Part shown: one piece after another, positions 33,518 through 45,459 of the stretch
Layout of the letters: each line of letters begins with the position of its first letter
Numbering within the stretch: the first letter of the stretch is position 1
NCBI RefSeq assembly: GCF_014633365.1
Contig: NC_068350.1
Coordinates: 15,112,995-15,176,994 of the forward strand
Direction: 5' to 3'
Source of the DNA: Diospyros lotus
Taxonomy: Eukaryota; Streptophyta; Magnoliopsida; Ericales; Ebenaceae
Length of the DNA: 64,000 nt
Program-made: the position numbers and the translations under genes
Notes under the pieces: model-generated
What the model saw: the letters and a program-made list of their open reading frames with translations, nothing else
Told to the model about the DNA's origin: nothing
Databases searched by the model: none

Positions 33518-36500
33518 ATGGAAAAGGTAATTTGGAAATTTGGCAATAGAAAATGAAAGGAATATTGGTTCAACAAAAGGTTTCAAAAGCAATTGATAAC
33601 ACTTTTGATAAATCTCTAACTAAAGACGAAAAACAAGAAAGTGATGAGTTATCATATACTTTGTCATCTTGCATTTGCCTAACTCAGTTTTACACAAAGT
33701 TGGTAAACATGATACTACTCAAGAACTTTGGAAAAAACTAGAGAAACTCTATTTAACCCAGTCTACTCCTAACAAACTCTTCTTACTCGAAAGTTTATTT
33801 AGCTTTAAAATTGACCCCTTGAAAGATATAGATGATAATCTTGATATTTTCAATAAACTTGTTTAAGATATCACTAATTGTGATGAAAAAATTACCAAAG
33901 AATATAAAGCTATCATTCTTTTAAATGCAATTCCTAACATATATAAGGAGGTTAACAATGCTATTAAATATGGGAGGGAGACCCTTACCCAAATATTGTA
34001 GTTGAATCTCTTTAGTGTAAGGAAAGAGAAATGAAAGATGAAAGAAATGAGAGAAGAGGTGGAGAAATACATCTTGTGAGGGGAATGCCTCAAACTAGGG
34101 GTGGTAAGGGACAAAATAAGAGTGACAAGAAAAAAGGTAAAAGTAGGTCTAAGTCACAGAGAAAGGAAAAAGGTAAAAAATATTATAGTTGTGGAAAACT
34201 AGGGCATTTTATAAAAGACTATTATGTAGAGAAAAACAAACAAAAAGAGAAAGAAACTAGTGAGGCCAATGTTATATCTTCTCAATGTGATACTGGGGAG
34301 GTATATATGTTGATGAACCATGAACCCTCTAAAAATAATCTATCTATGAACTCCCATATGCATGAGTGGATCCTAGACTCTGATGCATCTTTTCATGTCA
34401 CATCTCATAAACACTGGTTTGAAAACTTGCATGAGTTTGATTATGGGCATGTCATTATGTGTGAAAATGTTGCTTATAAAGTTGTTGGTGTTGGTGACAT
34501 AACTGTTAAATTTGAAAATGGTTGTGTGCATACACTAAATGGAGTTAAGTACATTCCATAAATGTGTAGAAATCTAATTTCTGTAGGGGAATTAGAAAAG
34601 ATGGGTTTTACGGGTAGGGTTGGCGGTGGCATGATTAAAATGTTTAAAGGTGCACTTAGAGCTTTCAAGGCAACTAGGAAATGGCATATATATCACCTAT
34701 ATGTTGAAGTAATTAGTGGCACTACTCCCACTATTGCATCAATTGACATTGATCACACACAAAAGTGACACAATAGGTTAGCCCACGTAAGTGTTAAGGG
34801 ACTTAAATTTCTTAACGATAAGGGTGTGTTTGGTAAGGATCAAGTGTCAGATTTTCTATTTTGTGACCACTGCGTGCTTGGAAAACACCATAGGCTTTCT
34901 TTCTCATCTAGCAATCATAAGACATCTAGAGTCTTAGAGTATATTCATACAGACTTATGGGGTCCTGGGAGCAATCCCACTTTTGGAGGCAATAAGTATT
35001 TTTTGTCCATTATTGATGACTTCTCTAGACGTGTATGGGTTTATTTGTTAAAAGAAAAATCTGATACTTTTCAAAAATTTTAAAATTTTAAAATTGAAAA
35101 TAAAACTGGCAATAAAATAAAATTTTTGAGAATGGATAATAGTCTTGGGTTTTGTAATGCTGATTTTGACAATATGTGCATTGAGCATGGCATCACTAGA
35201 CATAAAACAGTCTCTTATACTCCATAACATAATAGAGTTGCTGAGAGGATGAATAGGACCTTACTTAACAAAGTTAGGTGTATGATGTTGAGTTTTGGTG
35301 TGCCTAAGTCATTTTGGGGCGAGGCTATATATGACTGCTTACTATTTGACCAATTTAACTCATTCTGTTGTTTTGAATGGTGATACTCTTTATAAACATT
35401 GGTATGGTAAATGTGCTGACTATTCTATCTTGAGAACCTTTGGTTGTGTCGTTTTCTCTCATCAAAGTGAGGGAAAGTTAGATCCTAGAACTATGAAGTA
35501 TGTCTTCTTAGGTTACCCTGAAGGTGTTAAGGGATATAGATTATGGGATAGAAGCCAAAAGGGTGTTAAAATCATGATTAGTTGGGATGTCACATTTAAT
35601 GAAGTAGATATGCCATGTCTTAAGGATGAGTTTGATTTGGTGAGTGAGAAACAACAAGACAGTAAAGAGCTTGAGGTTGAGGTAGAGAGAGTGAGTACCT
35701 ACATTCCTGTTACCCTTAGTGAGGTGGAGAATGATACTCAAGATCAGCTTATTATTGAGGAAAAAAGTAGTGAGGATGTCGAAGAAGAACATCCTGTTGA
35801 CCAAGACCCTTTAATTGATAACCAATTGACTAGAGACAGAGAGAGAAGACCTCATAGGATTCCTCAAAGATTAGGAACTGACTATAGTCTTGCTTATGTC
35901 AGTTATCAACAATTAGTTGACAAAAAGCCAAATACATATGATGAGGCAATTAAAAGTGAAAACTCTAAGGAATGGGTCAAAGCAATGAAAGAAGAAATGA
36001 ATTCTCTTTATAAAAATCAAATGTAGAAATTAGTGTCTAAGCCAAAAGACAAATCCTTAGTGGGTTGCAAATGGATTTATAAAGTTAAATAGGGTACTAG
36101 TGGGAATGAACCAATAAGGTTTAAAGCTAGGTTGGTAACTAAGGGGTTCACACAAAAGGAAGGGGTAGACTATAATGAAATATTTTCTCCCGTTGTCAAG
36201 TATACCACTATAAGAGTAATGCTTGCCTTAGTTGCACATTTTAATTGAGAACTTGAACAACTAGACGTAAAAACTACATTCTTGTATGGGGACTTCGAAG
36301 AAAAGATTTATATGTCCCAACCTAGGGGCTTTGAAGACAAAGATAAACCTAATCATGTGTGTTACCTTAAGAAATCTTTATATGGTTTGAAATAGTCCTC
36401 TAGACAATGGTATAAACGCTTTGACTCTTTTGTGCATTCTATTGGGTTTAAAAGGAGTGAATTTGATCATTGCCTATACTTTCAACAACATGATAATAAT

Positions 36501-37480
36501 TGTGTTCTTATTGTTATATGTTGATTATATGCTTTTAATTGGCCCAAATTTGAAGATGATAAATGAAATAAAAATAACTCTAGATAAAGAATTTGACATG
36601 AAAAATCTAGGAAATGCTAGAAAAATCCTAGGCATGGAAATAGAAAGGAATAGGTCAAATTCATGTTTATTTCTACACCAATCATCTTATGTTTTGAAAA
36701 TATTTAAAAAATTTGGCATGCATGATTATAAACCTGTTTCCTTACCTTTGGCTAGCCATTTCATATTGTCTAAAGAACAATCACATGTTAATGGAGAATA
36801 CATGAGTAAAATACTGTACTCTAATGTCATTGAATCTAAAATGTATCTAATGGTGTGTACCAGACCTAACTTAGCTCATGCAGTTAGTACACTTAGCAGG
36901 TTTATGACTAATCCCGGTCCTAAATACTGGGAAGCATTGAAATGGTTGTAAGGATATTTGAAAGGTTCCTATGACATTGGCTTATTATATAAACAAAAAA
37001 CTGAAGGAGTGAAACTAAAAGGATTTACTAATTCTGACTATGTTGATGATAGGGATAACAGAAAGTTCATGTTGTCTTATGTGTTTACTTTATGTGATGC
37101 TTGCATTAGTTGGAAGTCACAACTTCAACACACAGTTGCACTTTCTACCACCGAATTTGAATGTATAGCTGTCAGTGAAGCAATTAAAGAAGCATTGTGG
37201 TTTAAGGGTTTACTTAAAGAACTAAGTGTTTTAAGTAATAACGTGATTGTATATTCAGATAGTCAATCTGCTATTCATTTGTGAAAAAATCCCGTGTTTC
37301 ATGAACGCACTAAGCACATGGATGTCAGGCTTCATTTTATGCGTGACATTGTGTCTCAAGATATTGTTAGGCTTGAGAAAATATTGTCTGAGTATAATCC
37401 TTCATATATGGGAACTAAGGTTCTCACGTTGGCCAAGTTTAGAAGTTGTCTTACACTTCTAAATGTTGGTAAAGGTAAGT
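33518..37480 (+). pseudogene. Copia gag-pol polyprotein relic
   Basis: In order: gag (33518-34280; MKGILVQQKVSKAID, ELWKKLEKLYL) ending in a broken zinc knuckle YYSCGKLGHFIKDY, where both outer Cys are Tyr; protease WILDSDASFHVTS (the active-site Gly of DSGAS is Asp); integrase zinc part H..H..FCDHCVLGK (about 34770-34890) and catalytic core from IHTDLWGP (34952); reverse transcriptase (36030-36951; [29 protein letters not shown], and YVDYMLLIG for YVDDMLLIG); RNase H (36990-37480; SYVFTLCDACISWKSQ, ALSTTEFE, HERTKHMDVRLHF). There are at least eight in-frame stops (34559, 34766, 35081, about 35224 and others) and frameshifts near 35330 and 36480. It cannot make a working polyprotein. Confidence 0.9.
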
Positions 37481-37553
37481 GAACTTTCCAATTTGTTTGG
37501 TACTTTTGTCAACTAATAAATTTGTTTGCTTGTATGCAGGCCTTGTTAGGTAT

Positions 37554-37566
37554 CAAGGTGGAGATT
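37554..37566 (+). other. Polypurine tract and start of copia 3' LTR
   Basis: CAAGGTGGAGATT immediately before TGTTGAGGGG at 37567, the usual plus-strand primer site. Confidence 0.75.
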
Positions 37567-37639
37567 TGTTGAGGGGTGATACCTAACAAGTCCAAGGCGA
37601 TGACGTTGTTGTCGGGTAAGTTATCTATCGTAGGCTTCG

Positions 37640-39310
37640 TGTAATATCCCAAATTTTTTAAAGGGCTCAAGAGTAATTTTAACGTGGGCCATAGGTGAAA
37701 TTATCAAAAGATTAGAGGTTTAGATATAAATTCTTACAGTTATAAGTACCAAATTGACTGTAGGGAATGTCCCGGAGTGTAAAGGTCTAAAGAAAATGAC
37801 ATGGTCTCGATGAGCGTTCCGAGATGGGATTTATGGTATCAAAAGAAATCGAATCAAAGACGATTTTCGATATAGCTAAGTTGTAACCTAAAAGACTAAA
37901 TGATGGTAAGAGGCTTCCAGGAAATCCACAAAATCTTAAATAGGCTCTAATTTTGTGAATAGAAGAACTCAGAGATAGTTTCAGGATGAAACAAAGGTCC
38001 TGTGAGGGTGCTGGGATGATATCATCCTTATCAAGTAAGCTTGGAGTTATTAATTTTTCATTTTATGTATCATAATACAAATTAATTTGATGTTTGAGGA
38101 TGTATTTGCAATTTGAGAATTACCCAAGCTAAATAAAGATGAAATTAGGAGTTTGTGTGGTAAATATGAAATCTTGAGGACTTGAAATAAGGGTCAAAAT
38201 GACATTTGGAAGAAGTTTGGGGTATTGGCTTTGGATTTCAAAATTCGTTCCATTCTAGTTTTGGATTTTAAAACTCAATCCAATATGGCTTTGGATTTCA
38301 AGCAACATTCAATTCTAGTTTTGAGTCTTTGGAATACAAATTTTATCAATGGACAAGTGGCGTCATGTGATTGGTGGATTTCAAAACTCAATCCAATATG
38401 ACTTTGGATTTCAAGCAACATTCAATTCTAGTTTTGAGTCTTTAAAGTCTAAAGCTTATCAAGAGACAAGTGGCGTTACGTGATTGGTCCGAGAAATCTG
38501 TAAATAATGACCATGAGTTGTTCTCAAATCATTCCAAAGGAATTTGAGGATTAATGAGGCATTCTAAGGTAAGGAGCTTTCTCTTGAGAGATGGGAAGAA
38601 ATTCTGCAAGAAGAAAGGAAGAAATCAAAGGAGAAACAAGGGAGAACGAGTCTCGTCGGAATTTTGGGTCTTCACCAAAGTTTGTCCCAAACAGTCAGAA
38701 AAATAGCGAGGTAAGTCCGATTTTTTTTACTAATCCTATAGAGAGGGACCCGTAGATTCAAACAAAAGTGATGCAATGTTGTCACGGTTACGTGTGAGCC
38801 ATCTTCAAAGGGCGCGTGAGGGCGCCTGTAGGGCCCATTTTCATCGAAATGTTCCAATTATGACCCATATTTAATTCCCTTCAACCCTATGTAAAATTTT
38901 TGGATGTTAGGTTTACTGAAACTCGTGTTTTCTACAGAAACTTAGGTCGTGTGCTGTGAAACCGTAACTTCCAAAGATAAACCTTCAAGGTGAGTAATAT
39001 TTCCTAAAAAATTTTAAAAATTCAGAAATGTTATTTTATGAATTGTTATAGTGAAATATTTAAGAAAATATTTTAGAAATATTTAGTTTGGATTTATTGA
39101 AGGAAAATATGAAGAAATAGAGAGAAAAATAAAGCAAATGCAAGAAATTATAGAAAAATAGGTTTTAATGCTTATTTAAATAAATATGATGATTAGGGTG
39201 TTTTGAGACTTAAGTTGAAGTGACTTGTTCGAATTCTGAGGTTGACACGTAAATTGAGATAATGCACGTATTTCAAGGTAAGGTGCAAATATCAAGATAT
39301 TTCAATACGA
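37640..39310 (+). mobile_element. LTR-like segment cutting the copia 3' LTR
   Basis: Starts TGTAATATCCC immediately after GGCTTCG in the copia 3' LTR, a typical gypsy LTR opening. Inside are two nearly identical blocks of about 115 bases, 38261-38345 and 38371-38470 (TCAATCCAATATG, TTGGATTTCAAGCAACATTC). Its end and the expected right CTTCG were not found, nor was the rest of the copia LTR, so the right limit is an estimate. Confidence 0.5.
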
Positions 39311-39663
39311 TTGAGAAGGTGAGTAATAAAACATTATTGCTCAAAAGTGAACTTGTAGCAACACATTGGCAATGAAAAAACTTCTTGGCAATAGCTCGAT
39401 TGTTTTGCTTCAAACAATGGGATATGCACAAGTGTGCTTCAGTAGGTGGTTTTCTACAAACCTGCGACATCAACAACCACTCTCTTTTGGTAGTGAGCGA
39501 ATACAATAGAATAATTAATAGTGGCGGCACAATTGTCTTTTCCTTGATAATTAACAACTACAATCGATGACTATCTCAAACCTTGACAAAGGCAATGATG
39601 GGTCCATGACAAGTGGCATGTTGGTCTCCTCCACGTAGTAGTCAACGACTCTTCTAAAGCATC
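39311..39663. other. Intergenic, no gene seen
   Basis: Short open frames on both strands without recognisable motifs. Confidence 0.4.
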
Positions 39664-39671
39664 TGTGGTGG

Positions 39672-40092
39672 CAGTGCCGTACCTGAGATTTCGGGGCCCT
39701 GAGTCGAAATGTAAAAAATGGGCCCCCAAATCATAGTGTACATTCAAATTTTATTTTTCATAATAAAATATAAAAAAAATATTCATACCATATCAGAATA
39801 AAATTAAAAATTTTATAACTGATCAATTAAAAATTATTCTCCTTGCAATTTTGGAAGCAAAAATATTAATCAAATTTACATAATCAAGTTGTTCGCCAGA
39901 AATTTTTGTATTTGCGTTCAACAGATTTTTTGGGGGGGGAGGATTGAGGAGAGATTTATATGAGGGCAAAATTTTTATTTTGATAAAGGGGCAAAATAGT
40001 AATTTTATTTTAAATTTATGGGCCCCTAAATATGGCAAAATCATGGGCCCTGAGACAATGGGCTCTTGAAATTGGCTATAGGTCTGGGCCTG
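39672..40092. mobile_element. Small hAT element
   Basis: Bounded by CAGTGCCGTACC and GGTCTGGGCCTG, with weak inverted similarity (8 of 12). It is flanked by a perfect 8-base duplication TGTGGTGG (39664-39671 and 40093-40100). Inside are several GGGCCCC words. At 421 bases it has no intact transposase; a minus-strand open frame covers most of it but was not recognised. Confidence 0.82.
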
Positions 40093-40394
40093 TGTGGTGG
40101 GGGGGCTCCTCCTAGTGGTCACAACTAGTTTTCTTTCTTGTATATAACAATTGCATAACAGAGTCCTCTCGGACCAAAATAACTAGTTGCACACCTGATG
40201 GACTTTATTTATCTGGTTAAGGAACTTTCACTTAGAGAATACAACCACAATAATTTGGTTATATCATCTCATATATTACTGGTATTGTTAGAAGAAAAAT
40301 AATTTTTAACAACAAAATTTAATGACGGAATTATTTTTTTGCTAATTAGTGACAAATATTCCGTTGCTAATATTTTTAAATATTTTTTAATTTA

Positions 40395-41010
40395 ATAACG
40401 GAAAGACTCGTCACTAAATTTAATGATGGAATTAGTGATGGATATCCCGTCACTAAAAAAAATAAATAAAAAATTTAAATTTCAGCAATGGAACAAATCC
40501 ATCACTAAAAAATAAAAAAAATTAAATTAAAAATTAAAAAATTTAGCGACCAAACAAATCCATCTCTAAAAAAGAAAAAAAGAATTAAATACAAAATTCA
40601 AAAGTTATTGATAGAACAAATCCGTCGGTAAAAAATAAAAAATAATAATTAAAAAATGTAAAACTTTAGCGACGGGATTATACCGATCCCTAAAAAAGAA
40701 AAAAATTAAAAAAAAATTCAAAATTTAGCGACAGGGTTATACCCGTGGCTAAAAAAGAAAAAAATTAAATAAAAAATTCAAAATTTAGCAACGAGACTAT
40801 ACCTGTCGCTAAAAAAGAAAAAAAAGTTAAATAAAAATTTAAAATTTAGCAATGAGGCTATACCAGTCGTTAAAAAAGAAAAAAAAATTAAATTCAAAAT
40901 TAAGTGACAGAACAAATTCGTCGCTAAAAAAAATAAAAATCAGATTAAAAATTTAATATTTAACAATGGAACAAATTCATCACTAAAAATAAAAAAAATA
41001 AATTAAAAAT
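40395..41010. repeat. Tandem array of TTAGCGACGGnnTATACCCGTCGCTAAAAAAG units
   Basis: About nine units of roughly 60-75 bases, each a small inverted repeat (TTTAGCGACG...CGTCGCTAAA) followed by an A-rich spacer AAAAAAATTAAATAAAAAATTC. The best-conserved units lie at 40655-40880. Confidence 0.82.
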
Positions 41011-41430
41011 TTAATGGGAAATTTATAAAATATTTAAATTAAATTTAAAATCTGATTTGATAACAAAAATTTTCATAGTTAAATGTAAAATTTATAAAAA
41101 TTCTAATTAAATTCAAAATTAGTGACGAAAAATTTCGTCCTTAATTTGAAAAATTAATAAAATATAAAATTATAAATTAAAATTAAAATAAGAACATAAT
41201 TTTTTACTTTTAATATAATAATTTATAAACTTCTATTTGAATTAATAATGAAATAAAATTAATAAATATTAAAATTAAAATTAATATTCATTTTCCTCTA
41301 CAAACATTGATATTAAAATTAATATTCATTAAATAAGTTTGAGAAATTTTAGAGTGTAAATATAATTCTGGAAAATTTGGAAGAAAATATTATAAATATA
41401 ATTTAATGCAATTAATAGTTTAGGAGGCTT

Positions 41431-41500
41431 CCAGATTGGTTGGGTCATGCGCGCGCATATAGGTGCTTAGTCTTTGGAGGTTGGGAGTTCGATTCCAAGG
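41431..41500 (+). other. tRNA-like pol III boxes, possible SINE remnant
   Basis: TTGGTTGGGTCATG (A-box-like, about 41436) and GAGTTCGATTCC (B-box, 41485-41496) about 45 bases apart, the arrangement of tRNA-derived SINE heads. No SINE tail or target duplication was seen. The cloverleaf does not close well, so it is not a tRNA gene. Confidence 0.42.
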
Positions 41501-41571
41501 TGTAGCGTTTGGGATTATTAATGTTTTAGCGACGGAATTTTTCGTCGCTAAAACGTTAATTTTTTGTAATG

Positions 41572-42047
41572 TATAGTCTATCAATACGTGAATAAGAAGC
41601 TACTTATTTATAGGTTAAGACTCATAATCTTAGTGGAATTAAGTCTTACATACCTTGTATCTAAGAGACTCAATCACAAGTAAAAACGAATTTGAAGAGT
41701 TATCCCACACTTATCTTCCTAAAAAGTTCCTCCTATTAACTCACCCAATCCAATAATATATATATATATATATATATTTATTTTGTGTCTTTTATAAGGG
41801 TGTTTAAATTCTAGTCTAGACTAAAAAACTAGTTCGATCCAGAATCAATTGGACCTAGATCTAATCCTTGGTCCACTTATAGGTTTCAATTGGTTTCAAT
41901 CCAATTCACTCTGGGATAAAAAACAACTCTCCATTTCAAAAGTAGTAATAGCATAAATAAAAATGTTTTGAATATAGCTTGAGTGTTTCGAATATAGATT
42001 AATAGATGAAATATTTTGTAGAGAGGAAAAAAATAAAGGACCAAACA
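41572..42047. other. Intergenic, (TA)n tract, no gene seen
   Basis: Contains a TA run at about 41756-41777; nothing else recognised. Confidence 0.45.
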
Positions 42048-42463
42048 TGTTATGTAACATCCCAGTATTTTGAGGAGAAAATGAATTCTTGTATTTCTAT
42101 GATTCATTAGAAATTTGTGTTTTTGAGGAATTTATTGGAAGATATTAAATTTATCATATCTTTGATTGAGGTAGGGATCGGAAGTTGTGAAACTTTTAAG
42201 GTTTAAATTATCATTTCAAGACAGATAAAATATAATAATAATCGATGTATAATAAATAATATATATAATAAAATAATAAAGTAAAAGAAGTAAAGATAAT
42301 TCTGAAATAAAGTGGTCGTTATTATGATACGTTATATTAATAACATATATTAATAGTAATTTAATAAATATGTTGTGTGTTGCATATATAAGCAAGGAAA
42401 GGAGGAGGAGGCTCCCACGTGCTGCCATCTCAAACATTATATACATATACATAAATAAATATA

Positions 42464-43509
42464 GGAAAATTCTATCAGCAGCCCATGAAATTGCTCTTCA
42501 CAACCCACCCCATGCAAAATGCTCAACTAATTTTAAAATTTTAATTTTAACCCCAGCTGTAGCAGAGAGAAGAGAGAGAGCGAGAGAGTGGGTTGGCTAC
42601 CATGGCCGACCCACACATACACACACATATATATATATACACAAACTCTCACACACACACATATATATACACACACACGATTCGGCCATGGCATCCGCGG
42701 CCATCGCACAGAGAGAAAGAAAGAGAGAGAAAGTGGGTCGGCCATGGCCGACCCCCACATACACATATATATACACACACGCACATATATATACACACAT
42801 AGCATGGCTGCAGCCATAGAACCCAGCCCAACACACACACACACTCACACACACGAAAGCATGGTCGCGGCCATCAGAAACCTCTGCACCTCACGGTGCG
42901 GGGGTTGCATCGCGAGATGCGGGGGTTTCTCCAAAGTGAGGTGCGAAGGTTTGATAATCCTCTTGGAGAAACCCCCGCATCTCGCGATGCAGGGGTTGTT
43001 GAAACCCCCGCACTGCGAGGTGTGGAGGTTTCTGAAACCTCCGCCCCGGCGACGATGGTAGCATCGCTGCCTTTGTCAGTCGTGATGATGGCGGCCGCGA
43101 TACCATTACCATCGCCCCGAGTCGGGGAACGCTGGGTTCCTCGACTGCTGCCATGGCTAGGTTCTATGGTTGCAGTTGCCATGGTCGCGGCTATGCGTGT
43201 GTATATATATATATATGTGTGTGTGTGGGTGGGTTGAGGATGGCCGGCCGATTCTCTCTCTTTCTTTCTCTCTTGCAACTATCGCCAGGTGGGTCAGCTT
43301 CCATGGCGGCGGTTGCCATGGCTGAATTGTGTGTGAGTGTGTATATATATAAATGTGTGTGGGTCAACTATGGTAGCCTACCCACTCTTTCTCTCTCTCT
43401 TATCTCTGCTATAGATGTGGGGTTAAAATTGAAATTTTAAAATTAGTAGAACATTTTGCATGGGATGAATTGTGAAGCGCAATTTTACATGCAGGGGATG
43501 GAATTTTCC
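42464..43509. mobile_element. Mutator-like non-autonomous element (long TIR)
   Basis: 1046 bases bounded by GGAAAATTC...GAATTTTCC with inverted repeats of roughly 370-400 bases per arm (42464-about 42860 and about 43140-43509). It is flanked by a perfect 9-base duplication ATAAATATA (42455-42463 and 43510-43518). The arms contain CA/TA microsatellites and repeated CATGGC words. The core (42880-43130) is GC-rich and full of inverted repeats. Long TIRs and a 9-base duplication are Mutator traits. No transposase is present. Confidence 0.88.
42906..42991. repeat. Perfect 29-base inverted repeat in the Mutator-like core
   Basis: Arms 42906-42934 and 42963-42991 are exact reverse complements (TGCATCGCGAGATG... 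against ...CATCTCGCGATGCA), with a 28-base loop. Two further partial copies of GGTTTCNNAAACC and ACCCCCGCA words follow. Confidence 0.9.
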
Positions 43510-43568
43510 ATAAATATATTGGTGTCTGTGTGTGTGGGCTCATGGCATGTGAAGGTCAGTAATTGTGG

Positions 43569-43766
43569 GAGTGCAATTTTGTTCACCCCTTTAACGGGGG
43601 TGAACATCACCCTCACAAAACTGTGAGGGTGAAAAAGGCAATGGAACGGCATAAAATATTTTATGCCGTTCCGTATATTTTATGCCATTCCGTTGCCTTT
43701 TTCACCCTCACAAGAATTATGAGGGTGATGTTCACCCCGTTAAAGGGAGTGAACAAAATCGCACTC
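43569..43766. mobile_element. 198-base fold-back (MULE-type MITE)
   Basis: The ends GAGTGCAATTTTGTTCAC and GTGAACAAAATCGCACTC are inverted repeats, and the whole element folds on itself around ATAAAATATTTTAT and a second ATATTTTATGCC. It is flanked by a perfect 10-base duplication GTAATTGTGG (43559-43568 and 43767-43776), within the 9-11 range of Mutator elements. Inner arms share CATCACCCTCACA, AAAAAGGCAA and GGAACGGCATAAAAT. Confidence 0.9.
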
Positions 43767-43776
43767 GTAATTGTGG

Positions 43777-45459
43777 TTGGAAATTAAGCAAAAGAGGCAA
43801 CGGAAAGTGAGATTGGCAGGCGTAATCATGCGCATGGGAAATCTCAATTGCAGACTTGATCTCTAAAATTATAATGACAATGGTATACATGTATGTATGT
43901 TAATATATATTATAAATTATAATATAGTAAGGTGAGGTGTATATATATAGAGAGAGATAAAAGAGAAGTTATTAAATTATTAAATAAAATATATGAAAAT
44001 TCTAGAGGAAGAAAATTGAATTGGGAGTGGTATCAGTAGAGAATATTTTGTCAAAGGGATAACTTAATATGATGAATTGGAGAACATTGATCAGAAAGCA
44101 AAGGGCATGGCAGCATAGGCCCATGATGGCGCCTGGAAAAGTGGAAATTTGAAAGGCTTTTTCTAAAGCCTCTAAATTGATATTATAATATTAAAATAAA
44201 TATATCGGATGATAGTGGGAGACCAAGTTGTATTACTCCCGTGAAATTTCTAACATAATGTATAATATATATAATATAATAAAATGAAGAGAATGGGGCA
44301 GGAGCAGTGTGAGCCTTTCCCAAGTTTTGAGTCTCTCTCTCTATTTATCGAATGCGTGAGTGTTAAATGCACTTCAGTGCATTCTGCTTCAAATTATTAG
44401 CTGCCTTTGTTCCATCTCTTCTCTTCCTTCTTCTGTTCTGCCCATCTGATTATTCACCAGATTTATTTCTCATATCTTAATAGTTTATAAGCTCACCGCG
44501 AACACAAAAGAGAAAATATTAAGGCAAGTTCCTAATCCCTTACAAGTTTTTATATCTTTTTTACTTTGAGGCAAGTGTTTATACTCTTTTTATCTAAATT
44601 TTTAGATACAAATTCATACTCTATTCATTTTGTATTTTTCTTTAGTTCTTAAACCTCTTTTCTATTTTAGAAAATTTATTTCTTTCTTTTTGAAAAAATT
44701 TAATATTATAATTCTTGTATGTTTATCATATTTAATCTTGAAAGTAAGGTTTCGATTTATCCAATATTTTTAAACGAAATGGTGTCCTTTATCATAGTAA
44801 GCTCTATATTTTTTCTTGGTGATCCAAGCTTCTCTATCTGCTTGATCCATGATTAAACATATTTATGTCATGATATTCTGTTCAAATAATATGGGTGATT
44901 TTATAATATAGGTTATGTTGATTATTTATTTCATTAATACTATTGGTGGTACTAACATTTCGATAGTCTTTAAATTGCCCTCTTATTGTTATAAAAATTA
45001 TACACATGAATAAAATTACTTTTGTAATTGGTACAGTTTGTATATTATACGTTATTAGAAAAAGAAAGAATTATAAACCATCGGGTATAACGAAATAGAA
45101 AGAAAAATGGAAACATGCTTATATATCTATATATATATATATATATGTACATGATATTGTATGGTATAAGAATAAAATAAAATAAAGTAAAATAGTGGTG
45201 AGGCAGCTTGCATAATCATGCGAGCTGCAAACAGGAAATTGAAATGGGAGATAATCTCCTATGTGATACCCAGGATAAGTAATATTATACATATATATAT
45301 TATAATAATAATAATAATATATAGATTATTGGCAAGATGGAACCCAACTAATGTATTTTTAAGTGATTATATTTTTATTTCTTTCTTTTTCTTTTATTCC
45401 GTCTAATTAGTTCAAGCATATGATATATTCATAAATCTTATTGGTTATTAATATGTATA
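43777..45459. other. Solo LTR interior, no gene seen
   Basis: AT-rich part of the solo LTR, with a possible TATA context and pyrimidine tract near 44330-44345 (TCTCTCTCTCTATTTATCG) and (TA)n tracts. The short open frames are not recognised. Confidence 0.5.

Larger units (their letters stand above)
29405..37639 (+). mobile_element. Ty1/copia retrotransposon, decayed
   Basis: 5' LTR 29405-30263, primer site 30267-30278, later solo LTR 30292-32778, gag-pol relic about 33518-37480, purine-rich tract 37554-37566, 3' LTR from 37567 cut at 37639. The two LTR starts match (TGTTGAGGTGTGATACC and TGTTGAGGGGTGATACC, then the CAACAAG/TAACAAG block). The domain order gag, protease, integrase, reverse transcriptase, RNase H defines copia; the RT resembles the Tnt1/Tork group (inference). 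The left target duplication would be AAGCT, but the right end was not found. Confidence 0.9.
40285..41571 (-). mobile_element. CACTA-like non-autonomous element with GCGACG repeats
   Basis: The right end reads CATTACAAAAAATTAACG on the minus strand (CACTACAAAAA-like), followed by TTTTAGCGACGAAAAATTCCGTCGC. The left end near 40285 has TTAGAAGAAAAATAATTTTT and AATGACGG. Between lie tandem units with GCGACG/CGTCGC in both orientations. No coding region and no clear 3-base duplication. Superfamily is inference from end shape and subterminal repeats. Confidence 0.58.

Noticed and set aside
41431..41500. tRNA gene
   Set aside because: A- and B-box-like words are present, but the arms do not pair into a cloverleaf.
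42370..43440. Several overlapping open frames on both strands
   Set aside because: They arise from CA/TA microsatellites and inverted repeats of the Mutator-like element; no conserved protein motif.
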